Source: Catonia carolina (lineage: Eukaryota > Arthropoda > Insecta > Hemiptera > Achilidae). From it: 64,000 nucleotides of DNA. The notes beneath the pieces were generated by a model. The model saw only the letters and a program-made list of their open reading frames with translations. It ran no database searches and was not told the DNA's origin. Shown one piece after another: positions 33,775 to 45,545 of this stretch (position 1 is the stretch's first letter; the number at the start of each line of letters is the position of its first letter). The DNA lies in contig JAQMRL010000003.1 of assembly GCA_035578175.1 (NCBI GenBank), positions 102,412,969-102,476,968 of the forward strand. Direction: 5' to 3'. A program made the position numbers and the translations under genes.

Positions 33775-34110
33775 CAATCGTTTTTTTAAATCTGGCGGCT
33801 GAAGCTCTTGGACTAATCGTACGCAATACTTATACAAATTCAATTTTTTAGTAGCTTTCTGAACCCTGGAATATGACAAACCAACTTGCGAGGAAAGTTT
33901 TCATAAACTTTACTGTTGAGAATTGAGCAATATTGTTTTCACATTCTCTAAAAAGTCATCTGTCAAGAGAGTTGGTCGACCACTATGTTTTCTGTCACAA
34001 ATACTACCTGTCTTTCGAAATCGGTTTGCTAGCGTAGAAATTGACATTTTTTTCTGGTGGAGGAACACCAACAAATTTAATTTGATATGATTTTTTCTGT
34101 TATCAACTTT
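33775..34110 (-). pseudogene. Tc1/mariner-superfamily transposase, N-terminal DNA-binding relic
   Basis: The minus strand reads MSISTLANRFRKTGSICDRK then HSGRPTLLTDDFLENVK. This is the helix-turn-helix plus 'RFRKTGS...R.SGRP' signature of insect mariner-like transposases. A frameshift follows, then LSSQVGLSYSRVQKATKKLN and YCVRLVQELQPPDLKKR, the second helix-turn-helix leading to the linker. The DDE catalytic domain is absent. The first residues of this frame come from the SINE inserted upstream. Such proteins bind their own terminal repeats and cut and paste the element; this one is dead. Confidence 0.78.
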
Positions 34111-34335
34111 ATTTATATTTACAACTGTACAATTTTCAAAGGACAACTAGTAAACGAGATGGAATGAATGAGGAATGCGGGAATGTGATGTGAATGTGAA
34201 TCGATCCAGTGACCGATTTCGCTATGAAATTTTTCAAGGAATGTGGTGCCAATTTTTAATGCTAATGATTTATAAACTATGATGGATGATTTTTTTTTAT
34301 GAAATGAAACAAGCATGACAACTTAAATTGAAATG
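34081..34335 (-). mobile_element. tRNA-headed SINE (type 41124), 3' part
   Basis: This is the reverse complement of the body at 41275-41530: aatcatccatcatagtttat, ggtcactggatcgattc, cacattcccgcat, cctcattcattcca, gtacagttgtaaat. The tRNA-like head is missing. It sits against the transposase relic. Confidence 0.8.
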
Positions 34336-34360
34336 TTCTTTTTTGTTATTGTTATGGTGG

Positions 34361-34918
34361 TCGGAGAAGATCCCTATTCCACCTTCGTTTCAGTCGGCTG
34401 ATAACAGGGAGATCTTTAGTTGAAAGAGATTGGAGATTTTGATTTATGTGGTCAATTGTCTTTGTGTGTAATGAGTTGTATGTTGCGTTTACAATGTCTC
34501 GAACCGTTGGTATTTTCAGGTCTGCGTGAAAAGTATGATAGATTTCGTAAAAAGGTGCGTTTGTTATTGCTCTAAGTGCTTTTGACTGGTGTCGTTAAAG
34601 AATATTCAGTGTTGTATTGTGACAGGCTTCTAACATTGGTCCACCATGTAGCTAAATTGGCCGTACTATTGATTTATAGAGGATGACTTTTAAGTTTCGA
34701 GGTAGCGAGGACTTGCAGCCTAAGACGCCATACAACATACGAAACCGTGAGTCTGAGATTGCTCTGATGTGTGCAACGTGTGGTTTCCACGTGAGACGTC
34801 TGTCAAGTATTAAACCAAGGTACCTAACTTTGTCTGCAACTGTAAGCCTAGTATCATCGATGAGTAAATTTGGATTCTTTTATACTCGCTTACGATTTTG
34901 TAGCAACATATTGCTCTA
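34361..34918 (-). pseudogene. Jockey-type LINE, C-terminal relic
   Basis: The minus strand reads VADKVRYLGLILDRRLTWKP, HVAHIRAISDSRFRMLYGVL, LPRNLKVILYKSIVRPI, HQSKALRAITNAPFYEIYH, LKIPTVRDIVNATYNSLH and SRLKRRWNRDLL, with a few stops. It matches the post-palm and tail region of jockey elements. Confidence 0.83.
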
Positions 34919-34939
34919 GAATGAAAACCCGTCGTTCTA

Positions 34940-35280
34940 CAGTTCAGCCGTTCTTAGTTTGCTCCTACTGTCAACAAACAAAAGGCACCTACTACAGGGT
35001 GCACGCTAGAGTCTGCGACTTTACGGATGTCGTATTCCTACTAAGTTAACTATTTTTGAAATTATAAGTACTTAAAGTACTAAAAACATCAGTCATGATA
35101 TGATGTAGGCCTTAACAATTTCATTTAGAAAAATACTTTTAAAGTATTTTGTATTAAAACACTTTTGAAAGTATTTTGTTGTCACTTTTTAATCAGCGTG
35201 TACACATTTTGATATAATACGCATGCTCAGTGACGTCATTATTTGTTTACATTAGGACCAAACTAAGAGAGGCTGGACTT
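34940..35280 (-). mobile_element. 342-bp-type TA-flanked MITE, copy 2 (inverted)
   Basis: This 341-bp copy of the element at 27436-27777 lies in the opposite orientation. It starts cagttcagccgttcttagtt and ends with ggctggact. TA flanks both sides (34938-34939 and 35281-35282). Confidence 0.82.
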
Positions 35281-35428
35281 TAGGGTAAAATATATTCTGT
35301 TCGGAACACGACCGGAAACAGCACAAAGTTTTACACAGCTCAAGGAGAATAAACTCACACTGCCGTATGTATACCAAAAAAAATTACCAGACATTAACAA
35401 TTGGGTAACAGGACTGTAGTTTAATTTA

Positions 35429-36544
35429 GAATAAAATTACTCATTAGTCTTAAGACTAGATCGTAATATACATATATTTAAAAAGAAAAGAAAAAAGGTA
35501 TAGTCTGGTCATTAACAATAATAGGCCACTATTGAACCCATCAGTACTGATAACAAAGGACATTTTATTTAACCGATATATGTATAACAATTTCACACTC
35601 TGTGTTCGGCGTACAAAGAATTCAAGCAATAAAATAAATGTACTACAGAGATTAGACGTTTGCAACGTAATCTGTTCGCATTCTGTTTGTGTGTAAAGGC
35701 CTTAACGGTCCAGAGGTTTGATCCAAAGTGGTGCGAAGAGAGCCTATTCTTTGTGTGTCAGTCGATGTACATACGTACACCTGTGCGTGTGTACGTGTAT
35801 ATATACAATATATGTATACGCGTATCAGAAAATAGGTGACGGAGAAGGTAGGATTGGGGGTGGTTGAGGTAGAGGAAGAAAGATGGATGGACACATTAGC
35901 ATTAGAGCGGATGCTTTGTACCGATATAACTGAACTGTACAACGTTCGCTTTTTTTAATAGCATAAAACCTGCTACGCTACAGATCAGTCAACGGAATCG
36001 CCTCAAGGTAGCGAAACACGTCCTATAAAACCTTTTCTGTATATAAGCTTAGCTCTTGGCTACTTCTCTACTCTACTCTAACTTTGTTGATTTTTGTATT
36101 CGTACAAAAAATATCTGGTTAAATAAATTCTATTCTAATATTTTATAGCGTGAATATCACACAATGTTATTTTCGTTGTGAAATAGGCGGTGAAGCCCTC
36201 TAATTTATATCTATTTATTACCTGACTACGTTCTACGATCTAACACAACCAACGGTACTAATGCTGTTAACTTCTGCATTTAATGCTTTTGTTGAATTTC
36301 TTTCCCTACAGGACTAACAGTAACGATCAGATTGTGCAAAAGGACATATCTAGGTATCCTCATATATTTGAATCGTTACTATTACTAATTATTTTAATCC
36401 AGTCTTTTTTACATAAACTTTTCAGAAATTTTAAAATCTTATTCTCTTTTTCGAGCTAAATAAGCTTTGTAATCTCCAGATTGATAGATAGAATCATTCT
36501 CAAAAAAATAAAATACGCATTGAAACAGCTTCTTGGACATTTGA
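35429..36544. other. No gene seen; simple repeats and a possible retroelement tail
   Basis: A purine/pyrimidine-alternating patch (gtgcgtgtgtacgtgtatat) lies near 35784. At 36001-36030, caaggtagcgaaacacgtcc resembles the GAAAC-ACGTC part of Penelope-associated hammerheads, but the CTGATGA part is not visible. No coding motif was seen. Confidence 0.35.
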
Positions 36545-36852
36545 AAATTCAGGTGTAAAACACTCACACGATTTTATTTTGCCAATGCAAATAATGAACA
36601 ATATAACTAACGTTTAGTAATAAAATATTGGAAATAAACAAAAAACTAACCTCAAAAAGCATAATCTAATTTTAAATCGTGAGTGAATGATGCAAAATGA
36701 AAACCAACCTTAGTTTGGCTTAATAATACAGAAAATCACTTGACGCTAAATTAGGCTCTGTAGTGAAAAATGGTTAAAAAAAGTTGTAGGTTAAAATTTT
36801 CTACAATACTTTTCTTCCTACATAAATTCATATAGGCAAGAGAAAGTAAAAA
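36545..36852 (-). mobile_element. Helentron-like element, internally deleted
   Basis: On the minus strand it has ttactttctcttgcctat at the 5' end and a decayed ggcaaaata-type 3' repeat with hairpin gtgtgagtgttttacacc at the other. The middle (simple-repeat core and most of the interior) is deleted. Confidence 0.58.
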
Positions 36853-37084
36853 ATATTGAATTTGTTATTTAACCATTGTATACAAAATAGTAAACAATAC
36901 ATATATGTCGGAATTTACTAGCCACATGTACCGGTTATTGTGGACACATCTGGAACGGAAAGGAACATAAAAAAGAAGAATCTCTGGATTATTGTTAGTT
37001 TTAAAATTCAAGAAAAACTGTTATTCAAATTTAAGTCACATTAATTTTCTGAGAAATTATTTTTTTACCTGCCTCTCATTTATT

Positions 37085-37570
37085 CATTAAGCTTGTAGGT
37101 CTGTAACGACTTGTAATTGCTCAGTCCATCTATTTCGTAGTCGTCCAGCCTCTTTGGAACAAGGAATCTTAAATATTATTATTCTTGACAGTCGACTTCT
37201 CCCATTTTACTACACACGTGGTCAAACAAATTCTGACGATGTGTAGTTACTCTTACTTTTAAATTAGACTCGCCGATCCTACTCCTAATGTCAGATCCCT
37301 TTTTAAGACATCAAGGGTTTTACACACAAACTGCATCTCTGTGCCTTGCTAATATTTTTGGATATTAAAACCCACATTTCGCTGCCATAAAGATCTACAG
37401 GGACAGTCATTAATTATTAGAACTTTATCAGGCTTTTTTAGACCATGAAGATCTAAAATCATTTTAGCATAACAAATTTCACTAAAATTTTAAAAGTTTT
37501 TCAGTGAACTTGACATTTGCAGATAGCTCTATTCTTCCGTTAACGAAAACATTGTCAGAATTTTTAAATT
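37085..37570 (-). pseudogene. LINE C-terminal relic (YGSE-W type)
   Basis: The minus strand reads DLYGSEMWVLISKNISKAQR, then stops, then KEAGRLRNRWTEQLQVVTDL. These fit the YGSETW region and the RGRPRKRW-type C-terminal tail of LINEs like the one at 1-730, heavily decayed. Confidence 0.6.
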
Positions 37571-37939
37571 GTGTTTTTAAGATCTTGGTTATCAGATAGA
37601 AATTCGAGGGACTAACAACCTATAAAATAATACGTTTTAGGTAATATAAGTACCTACTACAGCTGTTTATTTAATTGAATTGAAATGAGTTTAATGAAAT
37701 TCGCAATACTTGTCTTATTATTACCAGAATTTTGCAAAGTGGGATGCTATTTGTCTTTAGTCAGTAACCTAATCGAGATTATTTTTTACCTTCTCGTTAT
37801 AACAAATACAAACGACTTGTTTAGTATCAGTTAATACTTTCTGCTTATCACTTTTAGGAAAAAATTGAACTGGTTTATTTTTATTGTACAAGTATTTCTT
37901 GAAGTTAACTTTCTTGTTTTTTTGATCAGATATCCGAAT

Positions 37940-38732
37940 ATTTTATTCTCAAAATGGTTTCAATGAAAGTCAATCCTAAACAAATTTACAACCACGCCCA
38001 AAAAAATCATTATGCTCATATAAACAGAGGAAACATATCAGCAATTAATCTCTAGGAACACCTTACGATGTTGACTGGCTGTAAATAAAAAAACAACCCA
38101 AAAAGTAATTTAAGGTTATTACCTTGGAGTAAATTTATCAAGAAACAGATAACTGAAAAAATAAATCTGGCCAGTATAAATTAGTGGTTGCTTCTGAATA
38201 GTTGTTTTTGAAATAAAATTTATATCTGAACCAAGCAAAGACAGGATATAAGACCTCCGTTAGACCCATTTGTCCGAGACAAGAGCAGACAACTCTACAA
38301 CTAAAAGAAATTGTAAATAACCGAAATGAAGGTATTGAAAAAACATTAAGGGAACAGTTTTATTCAGAGCCAATACCATGCGCTAAAATTTACATAGCAG
38401 ACAATGATATTTACGAAGAAGTTGGCAGAGATAGGGCCATCATCAGAATGTTACAACATGCTTTGTGGAGTAAAAACATAAATGATGTGTCTCTACGAAA
38501 AGATTCTTCCGTTCTTTTGTTAAAAGCTCTTCCACTTGAGGTTTGGACTTTTCAATCAAGATTTAAAAGTATAATAACAGCTATGGAAATGAGTTTCTGG
38601 AGAAAACGTTGTCGTAGACTGTGCTGGATAGGACACCTGTACAGAGTGGATGACAAACGGTTGACAAAACAAATTTTTAAGGCACTGAACGGTATACCTA
38701 AGGTGCCAAATAAATTGTTCAAAAAAAATTAG
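37940..38732 (+). pseudogene. LINE reverse transcriptase C-terminal relic with an in-frame extra segment
   Basis: The plus strand reads VNPKQIYNHAQKNHYAHINR, YLGVNLSRN, SEPSKDRIYKTSVRPIC (one frameshift), then after an extra segment EVWTFQSRFKSIITAMEMSF, RRLCWIGHLYRVDDKRLTKQ and a stop at 38730-38732. The LINE parts fit the usual order YLGV, YKT..RP..LYG, E.WTF, EM.FWRR, GH..R.DD.RL.K. Between RPIC and EVWTF, where only about four residues are expected, lie about 85 extra codons (38268-38545), kept in frame. The frame from about 38230 to 38732 is open. Confidence 0.7.
38268..38545 (+). other. Unidentified open segment inserted in a LINE relic
   Basis: This stretch reads without stops, in frame with the LINE on both sides. 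It includes LKEIVNNRNEGIEKTLREQF, EPIPCAKIYIADNDIYEEVG and ALWSKNINDVSLRKDSSVLL. Its residues look like ordinary soluble protein, unlike the chance frames around it. I do not recognise the family. It may be a captured exon, a lineage-specific LINE extension or chance. Confidence 0.4.
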
Positions 38733-38932
38733 AAGGGATATTAAGAAACTGGAATAAACTGAGAAAACATAATAAAATGAACCGTAAAAAAGAACCGGTT
38801 GGACGAAAGAAAGGGCAAAAAGCCTACAGTTATCAAATACTGAGAATATGGGGTACGAAAAGAGCATCCAGAAATATCAAATCTTTTCACGTAGTCTAAA
38901 ATTGGCCTCACACGGAGAAAAATACCATACAA

Positions 38933-41120
38933 TTGATTTCATGAAAGTTAAATTATAGAATATTTTAAAAATAACTAATTTTCAAAATAAGAAAATTAAA
39001 AAAGAAATGATTCACTGAAGATAAAAGCTACATTGACAACTTTACATTTGGATAATAGTTACATTTTTACATCTTAATAACTAGTAAATACTACTTTGGT
39101 TGTAATAATTAGTGTACCGCTTTAAAAGATTATTATTTGTCATTGCAAAGGTATTATTATACAAAACTACTGTATGAATGACGTTTACAAAGAAAAACAG
39201 TATTAGATGTAAAGACATAACCTTGACCGTTGTTTTATAATGTCTTTTAATTTCACACCTTCTTTCACCTTATACTTAAAGCAACGGATATTAAATAGGT
39301 ATTTATTATTATGTAGGTACTGTTTTATGCTTCCTTTCGTCACTATTAAATTTTAATATTATAAGTATTTAAATTTATAATTCATTTAATTATGAATTCT
39401 GTTTTCAAATTTATTTAATTCCGAATTCTACTGAACGAAATATTGTTAATAAAGAATAAATAAATAAATGTATAGATACTCGTAGATCATTTTCCAGTTA
39501 TCTTTTTGTGAAACTTGTTTGTACTGCTCTATTTGTAAATTTATTTATGAAGTGAGAAGTTAACCTTTTCAATCACGATGTTAGAATATGTCATTTTACT
39601 TTTATCTTGTTAAGTTTATTAAATCTAGTTTCCTTCGAACCTAAATAACATTTTATGAGGTTATACATTTGTTTACGTTGTTTTTCTTATTAGTTAATAT
39701 TCGAACGCTTTCTATGTTATTGGACTGTAAGCTTCGCTGGATAGTCCACACAAAGAGATTCGGGTTAAAGTATCAGAAATTTTATACTGGCTTCTGAACA
39801 GAATATATAGTACTTAGTACCATTTTACTCTTGCTGTAGAAATTGGTGTTATGTTTATTCATAATAAACTCAAGTGCATTTTGAATTTTGGTACTGTAAT
39901 ATTGTGAGAAGATATAGAATTGCTGTATGGCCGTTTTATTTATGACTTTTAGCCCGTTTTACGCCATACTCGCACGTGATCGAATTCGATTCTCTTGAGT
40001 TATTTTATTCATCATCTAAAGAACGAATATGAAATTCAGTTCATTACAAATACACGAACTACGTAATTCATTTTATAGTAAAATTTTCAACAGGAAATTT
40101 AAATTACGGTAAATAACACCATGTGCTAGAAACACAGATGTTAAATTTATTTGAAGTCTCTTTGTCTCTTTGTTTGTTTCCCAGTCGTTAATGGCTACAG
40201 GAGATTATTGAACAGAATCGGGGAGTTTGTATGCATTGAACTTTAGTTTCCAGATTCTTGACTATGAAACGAACCCAGTACCTTTCGATTTGCCGTATAG
40301 CATAATCTCGTGGTATAAAACGCTCCGCCACAGAAGCGGTCATTTCCTAACTTCCTTATACGTTCGTTAAAGTTTGTTTTAATATTTTTGTGTAATAAAT
40401 TTAAACATTTTTCAAATGATGATGCCCTAGTAATTTTAATTGTCCGAATGACACACTTTACCTGATTAAAGCTAAAAACGTAAAAGTTTTTCGGTTTTTT
40501 TTATAAATTCATCAACTTATTGCGTTTTCAAACGTATTTTACATTGAAAAAACAAGTTCCACCGGTATCTTAATTTAGCTAAATACCAATCACTTGTTTT
40601 CAACGCATAAAACTTGCTCTTAATTTTTGAGCAACAAATCAAATAGAAGAAGGAAGAATTAATGACTAAAAAACACAGAACACAATTAACATCATTATGT
40701 GATACTTTCTGCTGGTTTTCGTTTCATGTTCAAATATAACGGGTTTACGATACGATAAAAATATTAATAAGTTTGGTCAGGTTGTTCAGACAGTTCTTTA
40801 TTGTTTAAGAAGACTGAATCAGTAATTTGTAAACCGTAAATTATTATTTATTTTTTCCTTGTTACTGTAAATTAGGAACATATAATTAAATCAATAAATT
40901 AATGCTATGATTGTTCCTGATTCCGGTAAAAATGTACAATCCTTCACAGTAAAAATAATTTTATTTGGGCTTAAATAAATTGTTACATGGCTATTCTCTG
41001 ATCTTTTTTTGTGATAAATATCTGTAGAGATTCGTCGAGTTATTTCAAGTACCTCATGTTTAGTCTCTTAAATATTATTCTCAATATTTATTAAAAGTTA
41101 ATAAAATATCTACTAAACTT
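38933..41120. other. AT-rich stretch, no feature seen
   Basis: No coding motif, RNA gene or shared repeat was recognised over about 2.2 kb. Confidence 0.5.
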
Positions 41121-41123
41121 ATC

Positions 41124-41530
41124 AATCGGCCGCCTCTATAGCGTAGTGGTGGCGGGCTAGCCTACCGCTTGGAGGTCCCGGGTTCGATTCTCGGTCTGTG
41201 TCCGGAATTCACAAGTTAAATTTTAAAAAAAACTTCAACATTATTTAAAAAATTTAAAAAAAATCATTTCAATTTAACTTGTCATGCCTGTTTCATTTCA
41301 TATAAACAAAAAAATAATTTCATATAAAAAAATCATCCATCATAGTTTATAAATCATTATCATTAAAAATATTGGCACCGCATTCCTTGCAAAATTCACG
41401 CTGAAATTGGTCACTGGATCGATTCTAATTCAGGTCACATTCCCGCATTTCCTCATTCATTCCACCTCATTTACCAGTTGTGCTTTAAGAAAATTTTACA
41501 GTTGTAAATAAAAATAAAGTTGAAGACAAA
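41124..41530 (+). mobile_element. tRNA-headed SINE, complete
   Basis: The head has tatagcgtagtggtggcggg (A box) and gggttcgattctcgg (B box) with tRNA spacing, then an A/T-rich linker and a body shared with 34081-34335. It ends in acagttgtaaataaaaataa. The head resembles a tRNA, but there is no clean acceptor stem and a 300-bp body follows, so it is a SINE. No clear target duplication. Confidence 0.78.
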
Positions 41531-41694
41531 ACGATTTTTGAACATATACTTAGGTTATGTTATCAAAACAAAACATTAAAAAAATTAGAACGATAATGTT
41601 ATTTGATTAATGTATTTATATTTGATGTATATATACATTATACATAGTAAGTCAAGATTACTTCAAAAGCTAGTTTATTAATGATTGTAATATG

Positions 41695-41790
41695 GATCGG
41701 TTTTAACGTGTTAAAATTCCCAGGCCCTACACAGAAATCGAATCCGAAACTATCCGCTTTGTAGTCTAGCATCCTACGTCACGGGAACGG
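41695..41790 (-). mobile_element. Degenerate tRNA-headed SINE fragment
   Basis: The minus strand contains ggattcgatttctgtg (B box-like) preceded by gacgtaggatgctagac (A box-like). The body to the left is short and unrecognised. Confidence 0.45.
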
Positions 41791-42289
41791 TGGATGTTTT
41801 TATTAAAATAAATTTTTCAGTTTAAACTTTTTAATTTAAAGCTGTAATTATAAATCAGTAGAATGTTCTTAAGTCTATAATTGTACAAGAAGCGTTGTTG
41901 TCTTTTTGTAAAGTAAACCGAGATGAAAAATTTGATGAATTCTGTTCACGGTTTTATTTCTAGTTCAGTTTTTCTTTTGTCTATTGTTTAAAGAAAAGGT
42001 TTATTTTAAGTATAACGTTTGTACTAGTTCAGTATTTTTTTGTAATTATTATGATTAAATATGTTTTTGTAATTAATTCTATTTTTCTTTATTACTAATT
42101 GGTTTTGTTTTTTGTTTATTAGGTGAGTATCAAATGGCCAACAGTAATAGTACGACCCATAGTACGACCTAAGGTTGTGAGTCACGAAATATTCCATTCT
42201 TTTTTTTCTGTATATATTTTTACTTTATTTGTTATTTACAATCCGTTATAGAATAACAATTAGTAAATTTAAGGTAAGATTAATCACTT

Positions 42290-43375
42290 GTACAGACTTG
42301 TTGGTGCTGACACCGCCGCAGCAACCAAACTTTTTCTTTTGGAGGTCTCTTGGCCATCGGCGCTTGAGCTTCCCCGCGGATTACCTGGTATGTGTCGCGA
42401 GCGAATATGTTGTATAAACAGATTGTTGTGAGTTTGAAATTGACCGTGAAGAAAATTATAAAGGTATGAGACGTATGGTAGAAGTAAGTCGTTACGTAGT
42501 GTGCTGTTGGTTATATAATATGGACATTGTGTTATTGTAAGTAATATTTTTTCTGTAATCCCTGAATACGTTTCGTTGGTGACAGTTTAGCAGAGGTTCA
42601 TAATTGCATTCTGTAAGTCCAGACTGGTCTTATGACTGTTTTGTAAATTCGTATTTTATTCTCTAAAAACAATTTTGAGTGTCTGTCCTATGACAGTTTC
42701 AGTAAATAAAAGCACGTTGTGAATCTGTGTCGTGTTTTGATAATGTGTATGTGCGCTCCATGTCAGTCGCATGTCGTCACGTCATGTCGAGACGCTAGTG
42801 TAGGTATCCTATATGATTGCTGTGTGGAATTTGAACGTTTTTGATTGTGACAGGTGGACAATCGATTGGTCTTAGTGTGAAGGTTACTCGTGAAGATTTC
42901 GTTAATTTATATTTTCTATTTTAAGCCATCCTTTATTACTTTAAAATGGATTTGAATTTGGTGAAAAGCTTCTGCCTGATCATAACCTTTGATAGTGCCG
43001 CCATCAACAGAAAATATTGCCGTAACCGTGTAAAGCATGTAGGAACATCGCATGTGATAAACCATGTATAAAACTGGGCCAAGGATGCTACCTTGGGGTA
43101 CGCCAGCTCTAATAGGATACGGCTGCAATGAGTAATTACTTTGTTTTACTTTAAAACATCTATCCTAAAGATGTGATTTGAGTTATACTGTACAATCTAT
43201 CCGGTAGCACAAGTTTTAGCGTAAATTAGTAACCCTACATCCTAGGCATGATCGAACGCCTGCGAAACATCCAAGAACTCACCCGAAATGTAGTTATTTA
43301 CTATATTAGCTACACTCGTTAAGGAACCGTACTTTGTTTCTTGGAAAACTTGTATCATGAGCACTTCTTTTAAAA
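42290..43375 (-). pseudogene. Jockey-type LINE relic, reverse transcriptase to C-terminus
   Basis: From the right on the minus strand: FLDVSQAFDHA (first aspartate block), RAGVPQGSILGPVLYMVY, then a deletion that removes the YADD box and much of the palm, then decayed thumb sequence and finally LKRRWPRDL near 42330. There are many stops and frameshifts. It is the longest old jockey copy in the window. Confidence 0.78.
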
Positions 43376-44336
43376 CATAGTTCATATTTTTCACAACTAG
43401 TACAGCGTTACATTACATTATAGAGCAAAAATTCACACAAAAAATTGAAGATAATTAAAAATTATTATACAATTTGTCTTGTTTTGTGTCTTAACTCTTA
43501 ATTTGTTGGCAGTAAATGATTTTTTTGAAATCAGCATTTATGTTGATTCATTGCATATTGTTTCGTTCGTTATTAACGGTTTCGTAAAGTTATAAACTAT
43601 TGTGAGCACAGCACCAAAGTTGGTATGAAAATGAGTAAAATTGTTCAAAGATTAACGAGAAAGTTACTGCAGTTACCATTTTCTTGTGTTATGTGTAGTA
43701 GCAAAACTTTTCGATTCACGGTCCCAAAAATTGTTAAATATACCTATATTGTAAAAGCATATCACACATCTCATACATTGTTGAAAACATTTTATTATAC
43801 TTAAACATGTAAATAACAAGATACGATTTATTTATTTACGAGATCACAAAGGCGCTCTCTCAGGCTAGTCAGCCAGAATCTGACACGAATCGTCATATAC
43901 TAGTAGCCTTCATGAAAAGTTTCATTATCTCATTACCCACGTGCGAGCTGAGGCATTTACAGGCACCCTAATAATGAATGAATGAAACTAATTAACATAA
44001 ATGTAACTGCAGATAGTTAATTTGTATACAGTATTTGTGTAGCTGTTGCAAATGTGTTCTGACATAGTAATCAAAGCTGAAGTTTGGTTAAGTTAACTCA
44101 ACTGTTTAATATTAATACGTGAGGTAATTAGAATTGAATTGTTTATTAATCAGTTTAAGAATGATACTAGAGTATCGAATGGGTCTACCGGTAGTGTTTT
44201 TTCAATGTTTTTCTCTTCTAATATCCGTATTGTCTTACATCTGAATTACACTTATTATCAGTCAGTTCAGATAATAGTCATCCTTCTTAAGTTTATTACA
44301 AATTATCTTGAAAACAATTACTAGTTTTATTATTAT
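43376..44336. other. AT-rich stretch, no feature seen
   Basis: Nothing recognised. Confidence 0.5.
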
Positions 44337-44347
44337 TTTCTCGGGCT

Positions 44348-44731
44348 TTTGTTGTTGTTTAGGTCATCAACCAAAAGGCTGGTTTGAACCTGTGGAGGTG
44401 TTACTAAGTAAAACGAGGAGTGAAGTGGTTTACCATGCCTTCCTTACCGAGTGGAAAAGTATGCTTATCAGCATGCCGGGCCCTTTAAAAAGCACATATT
44501 TTCCATTCTTCAAATGACACCTTCACTTCATTCACAACAGGGCCTGCTTTCTGTATTTCAGATGAGATAAATCTGATTAGTGTCTTTTATACCTCTGGCT
44601 CTTCTGTTCTTAAATGATTCAGCCATTTAATTCACTGGCCATGTGATAAGAAACAGAACTATTTATTTTAGCCCTGCAACTAACAGATTAAATGCAAATA
44701 ATTTGACATTCCACCTGTCTGTAATCGGCAG
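44348..44731 (-). mobile_element. (AAC)-tailed SINE, full length, with target duplication
   Basis: A 384-bp copy lies between 11-bp repeats tttctcgggct at 44337-44347 and 44732-44742. On plus it starts with gttgttgtttaggtcatcaa. Confidence 0.87.
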
Positions 44732-45196
44732 TTTCTCGGGCTATAGTGTGGAATAAAAAATTAAGCATTGAAATTATGCATACTTTTTGATACCCACAAT
44801 TCAATTGATCACGTTTAATGACTTCCTTTGTCAAAATTGTGGTTTTTAGAAGGATGTTCGTTCGTCTGTGTCAGTTTATGTGCGTGTCTCCCCGAAGAAT
44901 GTGATCATTCTAAAGTAAAAATTACTGAATTCATTTGGTTAATATTTGGAGTTGTAATTTTCGCAACTAACTCCAAACAGTCTTTGGAATAAGCTAATAA
45001 ACCCATTAAAGGGTGTTTGACTCCGGTTCAAAGATCCTAATTTTCTCAAGAACAACTTGACGTATAATTTTAAAAACTGAAAAGTAATTAAAAATCCTAC
45101 AACTTCACAACAGACTCCGGCTATGGTTTGGAAATTACTGCTTGTCAAAACCTACCGATCCAGTTTTATAACCCACCGTTGTCTTTCATCATTAAC

Positions 45197-45545
45197 TCAG
45201 AAATAAATGTGGTTATTTTCTGAGATTGAGACATGATTCATGTACGGTGGGGTATAGCGATCTCTCTGGTCTCCAGATGTTTCCTCCCTCCGCAGTCTTT
45301 TGATCACCCTCTCTGAAAACTGAGCGACCAACTTCCAGCTCTCCTCATCCCGCAGCATCACTGCCCCTACTCTCTCTGAGCTCAACAGTGCAACTCCTAT
45401 CTTCTTAGATGTCTCCATTCTTTCGAGGTCAAAAAGGACATTTTTCAAATATATACGCAAAGGACTTCTCCTCTTTACTGTCGCATACTCGACATTTCGG
45501 CACTTTACCCAGAGCGAGTGTTGGTCGGTGACAGCGAGGCGGGAA
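45197..45545 (-). pseudogene. LINE C-terminal zinc-knuckle region relic
   Basis: The minus strand reads VPKCRVCDSKEEKSFAYIFE then KCP, a C-x2-C...C pattern in the place where LINE C-termini have a CCHC finger; the histidine is replaced. After a stop and frameshift it continues in an open 87-codon frame with LERMETSKKIGVALLSS, MLRDEESWKLVAQF and RVIKRLRREE. That matches the helical tail that follows such fingers. Base composition is less AT-rich than the surroundings. I could not assign the clade. The 87-codon frame could be mistaken for a gene, but its neighbours show it is a LINE end. Confidence 0.55.

Larger units (their letters stand above)
33588..35428. mobile_element. Composite mariner-type relic with long terminal inverted repeats and nested insertions
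   Basis: Outer inverted repeats lie at 33588-33762 and 35288-35428. Both contain cctgttacccaattg at the outer side, then taatgtctggtaa, acggcagtgtgagtt, ttgagctgt and tttccRgtcgtgtt. Inside, in order, are a transposase N-terminal relic on minus (33775-34110), a SINE 3' end on minus (34081-34335), a jockey LINE 3' end on minus (34361-34918) and a 341-bp MITE (34940-35280). The inverted repeats read as the ends of the transposon that encoded the transposase; the left one has gained about 35 extra bases. Confidence 0.6.

Noticed and set aside
34119..34316. 65-codon frame on the minus strand
   Set aside because: It lies wholly within a SINE body that is repeated at 41275-41530.
41124..41205. Possible functional tRNA genes at the heads of the tRNA-headed SINEs (also 22815-22895, 54822-54900, 24360-24440)
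   Set aside because: B boxes are good, but acceptor and anticodon stems do not pair cleanly, and each head is followed by a repeated SINE body.
45197..45460. 87-codon frame as an independent host gene
   Set aside because: The sequence just upstream on the same strand reads as a LINE C-terminal cysteine finger in a shifted frame, so the frame is best explained as a LINE end.
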